A DNA stretch of 64,000 nt from Fidelibacterota bacterium (GTDB lineage: Bacteria; Pseudomonadota; Alphaproteobacteria; Rhodospirillales; Rhodospirillaceae). This document shows positions 49,632-60,800 of the stretch, piece after piece. The notes below the pieces were generated by a model. The model ran no database searches. It saw nothing but the letters and a program-made list of their open reading frames with translations, and was not told the DNA's origin. The stretch's first letter is position 1. Each line of letters starts with the position of its first letter. The translations under genes were made by a program, and so were the position numbers. The stretch spans positions 61,811-125,810 of the forward strand of contig CANJPQ010000014.1 in assembly GCA_947476275.1 (NCBI GenBank). The letters run 5' to 3'.

Positions 49632-50822
49632 ATGAATTATCAAGACTCCACCTCTGTCGGCACGCTCAGGGGGACGCCGCGCGCGGTGTCGCCGGTGAAG
49701 CGTCGGGTCGTGATCATCGCCGTCGGCGTGATCGCGCTCGCCGTCCTGGGCGGCCTGCTGACGTTTCAGAGCATCCGGGAGTCCATGTCGCGTGCGCGCC
49801 TTGCCGCCAATCGGCCGGCGCCGTTGTCCGTCACATCCGAAATCCTCACGCCGCATGAGATGCCGGAGATCCTGTCGGCTGTCGGCTCACTCGCAGCGAT
49901 CACGCGCGCGACGTTGTCGGTGGAATCAGGCGGCAGTGTGACGCGCATTGCGTTCACGCCCGGTGCACACGTCAAGAAGGGCGACCTTCTCGTGCAACTC
50001 AACGACACCGCCGAACAAGCCGATCTCGCGAACTTCCGCGCCCAACAGCGCCTTGCCGAATTCGCGCTGGGCCGCTCCAAGCAGCTGACACAGAGCGGCA
50101 ACGCAACCCGCGCGCAGCTCGATCAGGCGCAAAGCCAGTACGATGTGGCGACCGCAGGTATCGCGCGCGCGCAAGCGGCGATCGCGAAGAAGTCGCTGCG
50201 GGCGCCGTTCGATGGCGACCTCGGCCTCAATTTGGTCGATGTCGGTGAGTTCGTGAATCCCGGCACGCCCGTGGCGCAGCTTTCCGACAAGAGCCGGCTT
50301 TATCTGCATTTCACGCTACCGGAACAGAGCCGACCCAGTATCGCCATCGATCAGCCGGTGGCGTTCACCGTCGATGCGTTCCCAAATCGTCAATTCAACG
50401 CCAAGATTGCGGTGATCGATCCGGAAGTAGACGAGAACACCCGCACGATCCCGGTGCACGCCATTGCCGAAAACAAGGATGGCCCGATCATGCCCGGAAT
50501 GTCCGCGAGCGTGCACGTCGACACCGGCGCAACGCCGAATGTGATAACCGTGCCGGAGATCGCGATCAGCTACTCGCTCGCCGGCAATACCGTGTTCCTC
50601 GCTGCCGAGGATAAGGGCGCGGACGGCAAGCAGGTCGTGAAGGCGAAGAAAACCGCCGTGCGCACGGGGATTTCCTCGGACGGTCGCGTGGTCGTGCTCA
50701 AGGGTCTTAAGCCCGGTGACCGTGTGATCACGTCCGGCCAAGTAAAGCTCTTCGACGGCAGCCTGGTGACGTTGCGCGAAGAGGCTCCCGCCGGAACGCC
50801 AGCGCAGCCCGCGAGGCCGTAG
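49632..50822 (+). CDS. RND efflux periplasmic adaptor (membrane fusion protein), pump 1
   Basis: A 396-residue adaptor. An N-terminal membrane anchor (about residues 23-46) is followed by a lipoyl half-motif (VESGGSVTRIAFTPGAHVKKGDLLVQL), a helical hairpin, the second lipoyl part (SLRAPFDGDLGLNLVDVGEFV), beta-barrel and membrane-proximal domains. The longest quoted segments are typical of MexA/AcrA-type adaptors. It connects the pump to an outer membrane channel, which is not encoded here. The permease gene starts 3 nt after its stop. Confidence 0.9.
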   Translation: MNYQDSTSVGTLRGTPRAVSPVKRRVVIIAVGVIALAVLGGLLTFQSIRESMSRARLAANRPAPLSVTSEILTPHEMPEILSAVGSLAAITRATLSVESGGSVTRIAFTPGAHVKKGDLLVQLNDTAEQADLANFRAQQRLAEFALGRSKQLTQSGNATRAQLDQAQSQYDVATAGIARAQAAIAKKSLRAPFDGDLGLNLVDVGEFVNPGTPVAQLSDKSRLYLHFTLPEQSRPSIAIDQPVAFTVDAFPNRQFNAKIAVIDPEVDENTRTIPVHAIAENKDGPIMPGMSASVHVDTGATPNVITVPEIAISYSLAGNTVFLAAEDKGADGKQVVKAKKTAVRTGISSDGRVVVLKGLKPGDRVITSGQVKLFDGSLVTLREEAPAGTPAQPARP

Positions 50823-50825
50823 GCC

Positions 50826-53800
50826 ATGCTCGGGCAAATGATGGAGATTTTCGTCCGCCGGCGCGTGCTGGCGGCGGTCGTCAGCTTCCTGATCCTGCTG
50901 GTCGGCGTGCGCTCGATGCTGCTGCTGCAGGTGCGGCAATACCCGCTGCTCAGCAACACGACCATCAGTATCCGTACCACGTACCCCGGCGCGCCGCCGG
51001 ATCTGATGCAAGGTTTCATTAGCACGCCGATCGAACGCGCGGTTTCGTCGGTGGAGGGCGTTGATTACGTCACGTCAACCTCGCAGCAGGGCAGCAGTCA
51101 GGTCCAGGTCGTCGTTAAGCTGAACTACGATCCCGGCAGGGCCATGACCGACGTGCTGACCAAGGTGCAGCAGGTCAAGACGCAGCTCCCGCGCGAAGCC
51201 AACGACCCGATCATCACGAAGAGCAATAGTGCCGATCCGGTGATCTTCATAATGTTCATGAGTCCGGACGGCGCGTATTCCGGCCCGGAAATCACGGAGT
51301 TCCTGACCCGGAACGTGCAGCCCATCGTTGCTGGTGTCGAAGGTGTGGCCGAGATCGGCCTGATCGGCGCCAGCAACCTGGCGATGCGTCTTTGGCTCGA
51401 TCCCGTGAAGATGGCGTCGCGCGACGTGACGGCCGACGACATTGCCAACGCAATTCGCAACAACAACGTGCAGTCCGCCCCGGGGCAGACAAAAAGCGAC
51501 GTCGTAAACGCGAATATCGAAACCAACACGGGCCTTAGCGATATCGAGGCGTTCCGCGGCTTGGTGGTGAAGTCCGCGAAGGGCGTGCTGGTCACCATGG
51601 GCGACGTCGCCAGAGTCGAGCTGAGCGGCGAGAACTTCGAGACCCTCGGCATGGCGCAGGGCAGCAACACGGTTATCTTGAACGTGCAGCCGCTGCCGGA
51701 CGGCAACGCCCTGCAAGTCGCCCGGGCGGTGAAGAAGTTGCTGCCGCAAATCGAGAAGATGCTGCCGCCCGGCATGCATATCACCATCGGCACGGACAAC
51801 TCGCTCTTCATCGAGCAGGCGATCAATGAAGTGATGAAGACGCTGGCCGAAGCGATCATCATCGTGGTGGCTGTGATCTACCTGTTCCTCGGCACGTTCC
51901 GGTCGGTGATCATACCGGTCGTTACCATCCCCCTGTCGATCATCGGCGCCGGGTCGTTGATGCTGGCCTTCGGCTTCTCTTTCAACTTGCTGACTCTTCT
52001 GGCGATGGTGCTCGCCACAGGGCTTGTGGTTGACGACGCGATTGTGGTGGTGGAGAACATCCACCGTCACATCGAGGAGGGAATGGCACCGTTCGATGCG
52101 GCGATCGTCGGCATCCGTGAGATCGTCGGTCCGGTGGTCTCCATGTCCATCACCCTAGCCGCGGTCTATCTGCCGATTGGCTTTCTTGGCGGTCTGACCG
52201 GCGCGTTATTCAAGGAGTTCGCCTTCACCCTGGCCGGCTCGATGGCGATCTCCGGAATTGTCGCGTTGACGCTTTCGCCGATGATGTGCGCCAATCTTTT
52301 GCAGCCCGCCGGTCAGGAGGGGCGTTTTGCCCACGCGATTTCCAAAGTTCTCGATCGCATCAGTGCCTTTTATGCCCGCGCCCTATCCACTGCGCTCGAC
52401 TATCGCGCGGCGTTCGGGATCGCCGGCGTCGCTATCCTGCTCACCGTCGGCTTCATGCTCTCGAACTCCAAGGCCGAACTCGCACCACCGGAAGATCAAG
52501 GCACGTTCCGTGTCCAGATCCGCGCCCCGCAGTACGTGAACATCGAATACATGTCGAAGTACATGAAGACGGTCTCGGACATCTTCGCCACCATTCCCGA
52601 AGTGACGATGCGTTTCACGCAGATCAATAAGGATCAGGCGCCGGGCACTGCCATGGGTGGCACCCGCATCAAGAACTGGGACGAACGCGAGCGTTCGATT
52701 GACGAGATCATGCGCGATGCACAACGTCAGCTGGCCAAGCTGGACGGTGTGAACACATTCATCTTCCAGCCCGCGCCGCTGCCCGGCGTGGGCAACGGGC
52801 CGCCGGTGCAGATTGTGGTGATGTCCACCGGATCCTACGACAGCATCTACCAGGCGACCGAAGAGCTTAAGTCTGCGGCGCGCGCGAGCGGGCTGTTCAC
52901 GGCGATGGACTCAACGCTCAATTTCAACAGCCCGACCGTGCAACTCAATGTCGATCGCGCGAAGGCCAATGCGCTCGGCATCTCGATGGACTCCATCGGA
53001 CGGACGCTCGCGACGCTGGTCGGCGAGAACTACGTCAACCGTTACATCGTCGAGGGCCGGGCCTATCAGGTCATCCCGCAGGTCCCGCGTGAGTTGCGCC
53101 TGACAGGCGAAGCCTTGCGTGCCTTCTATGTCCGTACCGCCGGCGGCAAGCAGATTCCGCTGTCGACCATCGTATCCGTCAGCCAGTCGGTGCGGCCCAA
53201 TGCCCTGACGCGCTTCGCGCAGATGAATTCCTCTACCTTCCAGGCCACGCCGCTGCCGGGCGTCGCCATGGGCGATGCCATAGCGTTCATCCAAAACTGG
53301 GCGACAACGCTGCCGGACGGCTTCTCGCTCGCCTATCTCGGCGACAGCCGACAATACGTGCAGGAAGGCAACCAGCTATTCGTTACGTTCGCCTTTGCTC
53401 TCCTGGTCATTTACCTCGTGTTGGCGGCGCAGTTCGAATCCTTGCGCGATCCGCTGGTGATCCTGGTCAGCGTGCCGATGTCGGTGTGCGGTGCCCTTAT
53501 CCCGATCTACTTCGGGCTCACCACCATGAATATCTACACGCAGATCGGTCTTGTGACCCTGATCGGCCTGATCTCCAAGCACGGTATCCTGATGGTCGCA
53601 TTCGCACGCGATAAGCAGATTCAGGAAGGCCTCGACAAGCGCGCGGCGATCGAGGCGGCTGCGCTTGTACGCCTGCGCCCCATCCTTATGACCACGCTGG
53701 CAATGGTCGCGGGCCTTATGCCGCTGGTGTTCGGCGGCGGGGCAGGGGCCGCGTCCCGTTTCTCACTCGGTATCGTTGTGGTGTTCGGCATGGGGGTGGG

Positions 53801-53915
53801 CACGCTGTTCACCCTCTTCATGCTGCCGGCGGCCTACACCTGGATCGCCTCGGAGCGCCGCGGGCAGGCCGGTGTCCGTGAACGCGAGATCCTTGCTGCA
53901 ACCCCTGCGGCATAG
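50826..53915 (+). CDS. RND multidrug efflux permease (HAE1/AcrB-type), pump 1
   Basis: A 1029-residue inner-membrane antiporter with twelve predicted spans and two large periplasmic loops. The TM4 proton-relay motif LVVDDAIVVVENI is present, as are the usual N-terminal FVRRRVLAAVVSF and the late GLISKHGILMVAFA region. It exports hydrophobic compounds using the proton gradient. It forms an operon with the adaptor at 49632. Confidence 0.93.
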   Translation: MLGQMMEIFVRRRVLAAVVSFLILLVGVRSMLLLQVRQYPLLSNTTISIRTTYPGAPPDLMQGFISTPIERAVSSVEGVDYVTSTSQQGSSQVQVVVKLNYDPGRAMTDVLTKVQQVKTQLPREANDPIITKSNSADPVIFIMFMSPDGAYSGPEITEFLTRNVQPIVAGVEGVAEIGLIGASNLAMRLWLDPVKMASRDVTADDIANAIRNNNVQSAPGQTKSDVVNANIETNTGLSDIEAFRGLVVKSAKGVLVTMGDVARVELSGENFETLGMAQGSNTVILNVQPLPDGNALQVARAVKKLLPQIEKMLPPGMHITIGTDNSLFIEQAINEVMKTLAEAIIIVVAVIYLFLGTFRSVIIPVVTIPLSIIGAGSLMLAFGFSFNLLTLLAMVLATGLVVDDAIVVVENIHRHIEEGMAPFDAAIVGIREIVGPVVSMSITLAAVYLPIGFLGGLTGALFKEFAFTLAGSMAISGIVALTLSPMMCANLLQPAGQEGRFAHAISKVLDRISAFYARALSTALDYRAAFGIAGVAILLTVGFMLSNSKAELAPPEDQGTFRVQIRAPQYVNIEYMSKYMKTVSDIFATIPEVTMRFTQINKDQAPGTAMGGTRIKNWDERERSIDEIMRDAQRQLAKLDGVNTFIFQPAPLPGVGNGPPVQIVVMSTGSYDSIYQATEELKSAARASGLFTAMDSTLNFNSPTVQLNVDRAKANALGISMDSIGRTLATLVGENYVNRYIVEGRAYQVIPQVPRELRLTGEALRAFYVRTAGGKQIPLSTIVSVSQSVRPNALTRFAQMNSSTFQATPLPGVAMGDAIAFIQNWATTLPDGFSLAYLGDSRQYVQEGNQLFVTFAFALLVIYLVLAAQFESLRDPLVILVSVPMSVCGALIPIYFGLTTMNIYTQIGLVTLIGLISKHGILMVAFARDKQIQEGLDKRAAIEAAALVRLRPILMTTLAMVAGLMPLVFGGGAGAASRFSLGIVVVFGMGVGTLFTLFMLPAAYTWIASERRGQAGVREREILAATPAA

Positions 53916-53959
53916 GGTCGCCCTGCCGCGTTCTTGCGCAGACGTGGTAGGATGCGGCC

Positions 53960-54589
53960 ATGAGCCTTCTCTATAAATTTCGGCATATGTCCGGCCGACC
54001 GGCGCTGACCGCGGCGATCGTCATTGCGCTCGGCGCTAGTGCTGTCGGGGCGCAGGTCCTGCGCGGCCCCCAGGCGGTGTTGCTGGGGTGGTGCGGCGCG
54101 GCGGCGATTTACCTCGTGCTCGCGTGGATCACCGCAGCAAGCGCCACGGTCGCGGACATGCGCAAGCGCGCCGCGCAACTTGATCAAGGCAACGGCTTCA
54201 TCTTCGGCGTAACCTTGTGCGCTGCGTCGGCGTCTGTCGTCGCCATCGTCGTGGATCTCGGGCAGGCACACAGCAATTCGGAATTGATTCTCGGCGCGGC
54301 CACGCTCGTGCTGTCCTGGTTCTTCGTGCATACCGTCTTCGCTTTCCACTATGCACACCTCTACTACGTCGAGCCGAAGAGCCTGCAGTTCCCCGGGACT
54401 GAGGAGCCGTGCTACGGCGAGTTCATGTATTTCGCGCTGGTGGTCGGTATGACGGCCCAGGTGTCCGACGTCGTGACGGGTACGGCCGAAATGCGCCGCG
54501 TGGTCATGACCCACGGCGTCATATCGTTCTTCTTCAACACGGCGATCCTGGCGCTCGGAGTCAATCTCGCCGCCGGGCTGGCGAAGTAG
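53960..54589 (+). CDS. DUF1345 family inner-membrane protein
   Basis: A 209-residue protein with about five hydrophobic segments. HTVFAFHYAHLYY (around residue 115) and VSDVVTGTAEMRRVVMTHG match the DUF1345 family, whose function is unknown. It starts 44 bp after the pump permease and may be in the same transcript. It is convergent with the glycosylase gene. Confidence 0.8.
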   Translation: MSLLYKFRHMSGRPALTAAIVIALGASAVGAQVLRGPQAVLLGWCGAAAIYLVLAWITAASATVADMRKRAAQLDQGNGFIFGVTLCAASASVVAIVVDLGQAHSNSELILGAATLVLSWFFVHTVFAFHYAHLYYVEPKSLQFPGTEEPCYGEFMYFALVVGMTAQVSDVVTGTAEMRRVVMTHGVISFFFNTAILALGVNLAAGLAK

Positions 54590-54601
54590 CACCTTACGGT
54601 T

Positions 54602-55171
54602 TCAGCGCGACCGGGCTCTCTTTCTTCCTACATGGCGAAAGCACGCAGGTCCGTGATCGTTGACGATGCCCACCGCCTGCATCCAGGCGTAGACAATCAC
54701 CGGCCCGACGAACTTGAAACCGCGTTTCTTGAGCGCCTTCGAGATGTCTTCCGATAGCGGCGTCTTGGTGGGGACCGATCCGGCGAAGGCGATCGGCCTG
54801 CCGCCCGCCATGCCCCAGATGAATTTGGAGAAGTCTTCGCCCATGGCTTTCATGGCGAGATATGCCTTGGCATTGCCGATGGTCGCTTCGATCTTGGCGC
54901 GGGAGCGAACGATGCCTTCGTCCTTCAGCAGGCGCGCGACGTCCTTCTGGGTGAACTTGGCGATGACTTCAGGCTTGAACCCCTTGAAGGCTTTGCGGAA
55001 CGCATCGCGCTTGCGCAGGATGATCGCCCAGGAGAGGCCGGCCTGAAATCCATCCAGGATGAGCTTCTCCCACAGCGCGCGGCTGTCGTGTTCCGGCACG
55101 CCCCATTCATCGTCGTGGTAGGCCTGCATCTGCGGGTCGGCACCCGCCCAACCGCAGCGGCTTCTCGGCAT
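54602..55171 (-). CDS. tag: DNA-3-methyladenine glycosylase I
   Basis: A 189-residue base-excision repair enzyme removing 3-methyladenine. The N-terminal RCGWAGADP and YHDDEWGVP carry the zinc-binding Cys/His and the conserved acidic residue; the C-terminal NDHGPACFRH supplies the remaining zinc ligands. The helix-hairpin-helix-type core (LDGFQAGLSWAIIL) is present. It lies 9 bp after the secreted amidohydrolase on the same strand. Confidence 0.93.
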   Translation of the reverse strand: MPRSRCGWAGADPQMQAYHDDEWGVPEHDSRALWEKLILDGFQAGLSWAIILRKRDAFRKAFKGFKPEVIAKFTQKDVARLLKDEGIVRSRAKIEATIGNAKAYLAMKAMGEDFSKFIWGMAGGRPIAFAGSVPTKTPLSEDISKALKKRGFKFVGPVIVYAWMQAVGIVNDHGPACFRHVGRKRARSR

Positions 55172-55180
55172 GAGCCGCCC

Positions 55181-56515
55181 CTAACGCTTGTTGATCGGAA
55201 GATCGAGTGCGCCGCGGTCGACCACTTTGCCGCCCAGGATCACCTGGCTGATCTTACGCGTGTTCTTGATGTCGGTGGTCGGGTCGGCGTCCAGCAGCAC
55301 AAGGTCGGCGAGTTTGCCTTCTTCGACCGAGCCCATGCGATCTTCCTGCCGCAGATACTTCGCCGCGTTGAGGGTGCCGATCTTCAAGGCCTGCAGCGGC
55401 GGAATGCCAAGGCCGACCAGCAGTTCGAGTTCCTGATGCACGGTGGCGCCGATCGTGCGGTCGGTCCCCAGCGCCAGGGTCGCGCCAGCGTCATACAACT
55501 TGCGCACGTTCGTGGAGGCAAGCTGGAATGCCTCCTTGCCCCACTTGCCCAGTGTCGTCGTCTTGTAGCGCTGCTGTTCGACGTCATGGAAGTAGACGCG
55601 GTCTTCCGGCGTCAGCATGGCGCGGTACAGCGGATCGTCGAAATGCTTGGAGTCTTCCGCCAGGCTGAAGATATTCCAGAGTACGACCAGCGTGGTCGAC
55701 ACCGGAATATTGCGCGCCGCGATCATGGGGGCGAGTTCGTTATCGGTCGCGGTCATGTAAACAGGGTGGGCGAGGGCGTCGATTCCCGCTTCGACCGCTT
55801 GGCGCTGCACCGGCCCTTCAGTCGCATGCACGGTGGTGCGATAGCCGCGTGAATTCGCATACATCAGCAGGCGATGGAATAGTTCAGGCGAGAACGTCGG
55901 GACTTCCTGCACCATGCCCACCGTATGGGGTGCCAGAATGAACTTGATGAGGTCCGGCTTCTGGACGATCAGCCGATCCAGCGCCGCGGTGCCCTGCTCG
56001 AACGTGTCCACCGTGGCAGCACCGCCGCCGTCCGCGTATCCCTTGGGGCGGGTTAACAGGTATCCCGTGGCATAGATGCGCGGGCTGATCATGCGGCCCG
56101 ATCGTTCGAGGTCGCGCATGGTGAAAATGAACTTATCGTAGTTCGCGGAATCGTAAACCGCGGTGGTGCCAGCATAGAGAAAGCCATGCAGGAAGCGCCG
56201 GCCGGTATCCACATCCACGGTCGGGTTGCGATCGGCGCCGCGTCCGCCCTGCAAGTGGATATGGGTGTCGATCAATCCGGGGATCAGGAACTTGCCCCGC
56301 CCGTCGATCTTCGTCGCGCCCGGTGTGGGAATATCGTGGTCGCGGATGGCGACGATCTTATCGCCCTGGACGAGAACGGTGCGGCCGGGCTGTGGCGCCC
56401 GACCCGTGCCGTCGATCACCGTGACATTGGAAATAAGGACCGCAGGCTCGGCCGCGATGGCCGCGGCCGCGCCCAAGTACAAGGCGAGAAGCGTATGTCG
56501 AATCAACATCTTCAT
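55181..56515 (-). CDS. Exported metal-dependent amidohydrolase (imidazolonepropionase-like)
   Basis: A 444-residue protein with signal peptide (LIRHTLLALYLGAAAAIAA). The TIM-barrel metal site looks complete: DTHIHL (HxH), the HATEG and LAHPVY histidines, and GTDRTIG with the late Asp; the likely bridging lysine is in LIKFIL. Such exported members usually act as dipeptidases or hydrolases on cyclic amides. The substrate is unknown. It is transcribed with tag and diverges from the second RND pump. Confidence 0.85.
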   Translation of the reverse strand: MKMLIRHTLLALYLGAAAAIAAEPAVLISNVTVIDGTGRAPQPGRTVLVQGDKIVAIRDHDIPTPGATKIDGRGKFLIPGLIDTHIHLQGGRGADRNPTVDVDTGRRFLHGFLYAGTTAVYDSANYDKFIFTMRDLERSGRMISPRIYATGYLLTRPKGYADGGGAATVDTFEQGTAALDRLIVQKPDLIKFILAPHTVGMVQEVPTFSPELFHRLLMYANSRGYRTTVHATEGPVQRQAVEAGIDALAHPVYMTATDNELAPMIAARNIPVSTTLVVLWNIFSLAEDSKHFDDPLYRAMLTPEDRVYFHDVEQQRYKTTTLGKWGKEAFQLASTNVRKLYDAGATLALGTDRTIGATVHQELELLVGLGIPPLQALKIGTLNAAKYLRQEDRMGSVEEGKLADLVLLDADPTTDIKNTRKISQVILGGKVVDRGALDLPINKR

Positions 56516-56645
56516 GGCGAGGTTCCCACGCTGCGGTGTAACAGTTTATGACTGGCGATCAGGCCTCCGCCAGCCCTATGCGCCTATCGGAAGTCAGGTA
56601 TCTTGTCAGACGGGCGCGTCATTCGGAAATGCGGACGATCATTAA

Positions 56646-57830
56646 ATGAGACCTGTCGGAGAAATCGTGCGGCAACGGCCGTTGGTGACCGCGGTTGTGG
56701 CGGTGGCCCTCCTTGCTGTGGTCGGCACCAACATCTACGGCCGCATGGAACGGTCCGCGTCCGCTCGGCGCGGTCCGCCGCCGGTGCCGGTCACGGTGAT
56801 CCGGGCCGTCCGTCAGGATGTGCCGATCACGTTGCAAGGCCTCGGCACCGCGCAGGCGCTCAACAGCGTGATCGTCAAGCCACGCGTCGAAGGCATCCTT
56901 GAGGCCGTGGCGTTCACGGAAGGACAAACGGTGAAGGTGGGCGACGTTCTTGCCCGCATCGATCCGCGGCCGTATCGCGCAGCCCTTGACCAGGCGATGG
57001 CGAAGAAGAACCAGGATGAAGCGCAACTGCCGAGCGCCGTGCGCGATCTGGAGCGCTTCGAGTCGCTGGCGAGAAGCAACTTCGCTGCCGAGCAGACCCT
57101 CGAACGCCAGCGGTCGACGGTCGCCCAACTCAAAGCGGCGATCAAAGCAGACGCGGCCGCGGCGGATCGCGCCCAGATCGATCTCGGCTACACCACCATC
57201 ATCTCGCCGATTGAAGGCCGCATCGGCCTGCGCCAGGTCGACGTGGGCAACGTGGTGCGCGTAAGCGATCCAAACGGACTGGCGGTCATTTCGCAGGTGC
57301 GGCCGATCTCGGTTGTGTTTACCCTACCGGCGAACGACCTGCCTGATATCACCAAGGCGATGCGCAACGGTCCGGCACCGGTGGCCGTGCACCGCTACGA
57401 CAATGCCGAGAAGCTTGCCGACGGCGAATTGCTCGCCATCGACAGCGCGATCGACCAATCCACCGGCACGATCCGGCTGAAGGCGACCTTCGCCAATCAG
57501 GACGATTCTCTTTGGCCCGGCGAGTCCGTGCGTGCGCAGTTGCGGGTTCGGGTGGAGAAGGACGCTATCGTGATTCCGGAGCCCGCGGTTCAGCGCGGCC
57601 CGAACGGATTTTTCGTTTACGTGACCAAGCCGGATTCCACCGTGGCGGTGCAGCCCATCGACGTGCTCGACGTGGGCAGCGGCATTGTCATCGTGACCCG
57701 CGGCCTCGCCGCGGACGACACGGTGGTGACCAGCGGTCATTCCCGACTGCGCCCGGGTGCTGCCGTGAAAGCCACGGATCCGTCGTCCCCCGCATCCGAT
57801 CCGCCGCCGACGCGGGGGCCGAAGCCGTGA
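56646..57830 (+). CDS. RND efflux periplasmic adaptor (MdtA-like), pump 2
   Basis: A 394-residue adaptor. N-terminal membrane anchor (residues 15-32), lipoyl domain halves (KPRVEGILEAVAFTEGQTVK and SPIEGRIGLRQVDVGNVV), helical hairpin and beta-barrel domain as in MdtA. A proline-rich tail ends the protein. The stop overlaps the permease GTG start (GTGA at 57827), so translation is coupled. Confidence 0.9.
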   Translation: MRPVGEIVRQRPLVTAVVAVALLAVVGTNIYGRMERSASARRGPPPVPVTVIRAVRQDVPITLQGLGTAQALNSVIVKPRVEGILEAVAFTEGQTVKVGDVLARIDPRPYRAALDQAMAKKNQDEAQLPSAVRDLERFESLARSNFAAEQTLERQRSTVAQLKAAIKADAAAADRAQIDLGYTTIISPIEGRIGLRQVDVGNVVRVSDPNGLAVISQVRPISVVFTLPANDLPDITKAMRNGPAPVAVHRYDNAEKLADGELLAIDSAIDQSTGTIRLKATFANQDDSLWPGESVRAQLRVRVEKDAIVIPEPAVQRGPNGFFVYVTKPDSTVAVQPIDVLDVGSGIVIVTRGLAADDTVVTSGHSRLRPGAAVKATDPSSPASDPPPTRGPKP

Positions 57831-60800
57831 AGTACGACAGCTTCACCGGAATCTCTGCGCCGTTCATCCGTCGGCCGATCGCGACCTCGCTCGTGGCCAT
57901 GGCGATCATGGCGGTCGGCCTCATCGCCTATCCGTTCCTGCCGGTGGCGGCGCTGCCGCACATCGATTTCCCGACCATTCAGGTCAACGCGAACATGCCG
58001 GGCGTGAGTCCGGAAACGGCGGCGACATCGCTTGCTCAGCCGCTGGAGCGTCAATTCGCCCAGATCCCCGGCGTGACGCAGATGACCTCCACCAGCGGCC
58101 TGGGGGCCGCCTCCATCAGCTTGCAGTTCGATCTCGACCGCAATATCGACGCCGCCGCGCAGGACGTGCAGGCGGCGATCAGTGCTGCCACCGGACAGTT
58201 GCCGCGCAACATGCCCTCGCCGCCGCGCTACGCCAAGGCGAACCCAGCAGAGCCGCCGATCCTGATGTACGCGTTCCAATCCGACGTTCTGCCGTTGACG
58301 GTCATCAACGACTACGTCGAGAACGTCATCGTGCAGCGTTTGACGCAGATCCGAGGGGTGGCGAGCGTGACCGTCGGCGGCCAGCAGAAGCCGGCGATCC
58401 GCATTCAGATCGATCCGGTGAAATTGGCCGGCACAGGCTTGAGCTTGGAAGACGTGCGCGCAGCGCTCGCGACGGGCACCTCGAATGCGCCTAAAGGCTA
58501 CATCGACGGTCCCAACCGAACCTTCACGATCTACGACAACAGCCAGATCACCCAGGTGGAGCAGTATCGCAGCCTGGTGCTGGCGTACCGCAACGGTGCG
58601 CCTGTGCGTGTGGACGACGTGGGCGATGCGGTGCTCGCGGCGGAGAACATCCGCTCCGGTGCCTGGGAGCAGAACGGCAAGCAGGGCATCGAAATCCTGA
58701 TCAACAAGACCGCCGACGCCAACGTGATCGAGACCGTCGGCCTCGTGAAGGCGATATTGCCTGAGCTTGTTGCCGCCCTGCCGCCGTCGATCTTCATGCT
58801 GCCGATCGTGGACCGTACGCAGACGATCCGCGCGTCCGTGGCGGAGGTCCAGTTCACGCTGCTGATCTCCGTGTTGCTGGTGATCGGCGTAATCTTCGTC
58901 TTCCTGCGCAATATGTGGGCGACGATCATTCCCGCCGTCGCCATCCCCCTGTCGCTGGTTGGCACCTGCGCGGCGATGTACTTGCTCGGCTTCAGCATCG
59001 ACAATTTATCGCTCATGGCCATGACGATCTCCGTCGGCTTCGTGGTCGACGACGCCATCGTCATGCTCGAAAACATCTACCGCTATATGGAAGAGGGGAT
59101 GGACTCCCTCTCGGCGGCCCTAAAGGGCGCCGGCGAGATCGGCTTTACGATCGTGTCCATCAGCCTTTCACTGGTCGCGGTGTTCATCCCGCTCCTGATG
59201 ATGGGCGGGATCGTCGGCCGTCTGCTGCGCGAGTTCGCGATTACCGTCACGCTCACCATCATCATCTCGATGGTGGTTTCGCTCACCCTTACACCAATGA
59301 TGTGCTCGCGCTTCCTGCGCCCTGATCATGGCCAGGAACGGCCGATATACCGGCGCATCGGCCAGGGGTTCGAGGCCATGCGCGCCTTCTACGAGCGCAC
59401 CCTCGATTGGGCCCTGCGTCATCAGAAGTCCGTATTCATCAGCTTCCTGGTCACCGTCGCAGCCTCCGTGGCGTTGTACCTTGTTATCCCGAAGGGCTTC
59501 TTTCCACAGCAGGACACCGGCGTCATTTCCGGCACCATCGAGGGCGCGACCGACATCTCCTACACCGAGTTGAAGGCCAAGCGTCAGGCGGTCTCGGATA
59601 TCGTCATGCGCGATCCGGACGTCGTGGGCATGGGCTCGCCCATCGGTTTGTTCGGCCGTGCCGGCAACACCGCCGCCATGATGCTGAGCTTGAAGCCCCA
59701 CGGCGAACGCGACGCCACCGCCGACCAGATCATCAATCGCCTACGGCCCCAGCTCGCGCAAGTCGAAGGGGCGTCCGCGTTCTTCACGGCGGCGCAGGAC
59801 ATCAACGTCGGTGGCCGCGCGGCGAAGGCGCAGTACCAGTTCACCCTGCAGGACCCGGACCTCGAGGAATTGAATACGTGGACTCCGCGCGTGGTCGCCA
59901 AGCTGCGCACGCTCCCGATCCTCCAGGACGTCTCCAGCGATCAGCAGGTCGGTACGACGACGCAAACCTTGGTGATCAACCGCGACCAGGCCGCGCGCCT
60001 CGGGGTGACGCCAGCGATGGTTGATGAAACGCTGTACGATGCTTTCGGTCAGCGTCCGGTGGCGCAGTTCTATACGCAGGTGAACACGTACAACGTTATC
60101 CTCGAGATCACGCCGGCCCTGCAGGGCGATCCGCGGTTCCTCGGCCACCTCTATGTGAAATCCAACACCGGCGCACAGGTGCCGCTGTCGGCGTTCGTGA
60201 AGGCGGATACTAGGCCCATCGCGCCCATGAGCATCAACCATCAAGGCGGCTTTCCGGCGACGACGGTGTCGTTCAACCTGAGCCCTGGTGTATCGCTCGG
60301 CGAAGCGGTGAACGCGGTGGAATCGGCGTATGCCGAGATCGGTCCGCCGGCCGCCTTGCGCGGGACCTTCCAGGGTGCGGCGCAGGTGTTCCAATCATCG
60401 CTCGCCAACCAGCCCTACCTCATCGCCGCGGCGATTCTCGCGGTCTACATCATCCTGGGCGTGCTGTATGAGAGCTATTTGTATCCGCTTGCGATCCTGT
60501 CGACATTGCCGTCCGCCGGCGTCGGCGCGCTGCTGACGCTGACGCTCTTCGGCTACGATCTGTCGGTGATCGGGCTCATCGGTGTGATTCTGCTGATCGG
60601 CATCGTGAAGAAGAACGGCATCATGATCGTGGACTTCGCGATCCAGGCGCAGCGCAACGAAGGCATGTCGCCGTTGGACGCCGTGCGGCGCGCCTGCCTG
60701 CTGCGATTCCGGCCCATCATGATGACCACGGCGGCGGCCGTGCTGGGCAGCTTCCCGCTCATCATCGGCCATGGCGCCGGGTCGGAACTACGCCAGCCTT

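Noticed and set aside
57512..57826. Upstream extension of the second RND permease
   Set aside because: This stretch lies over the adaptor gene in another register and encodes nothing like an RND N-terminus; the conserved start is GTG 57827.
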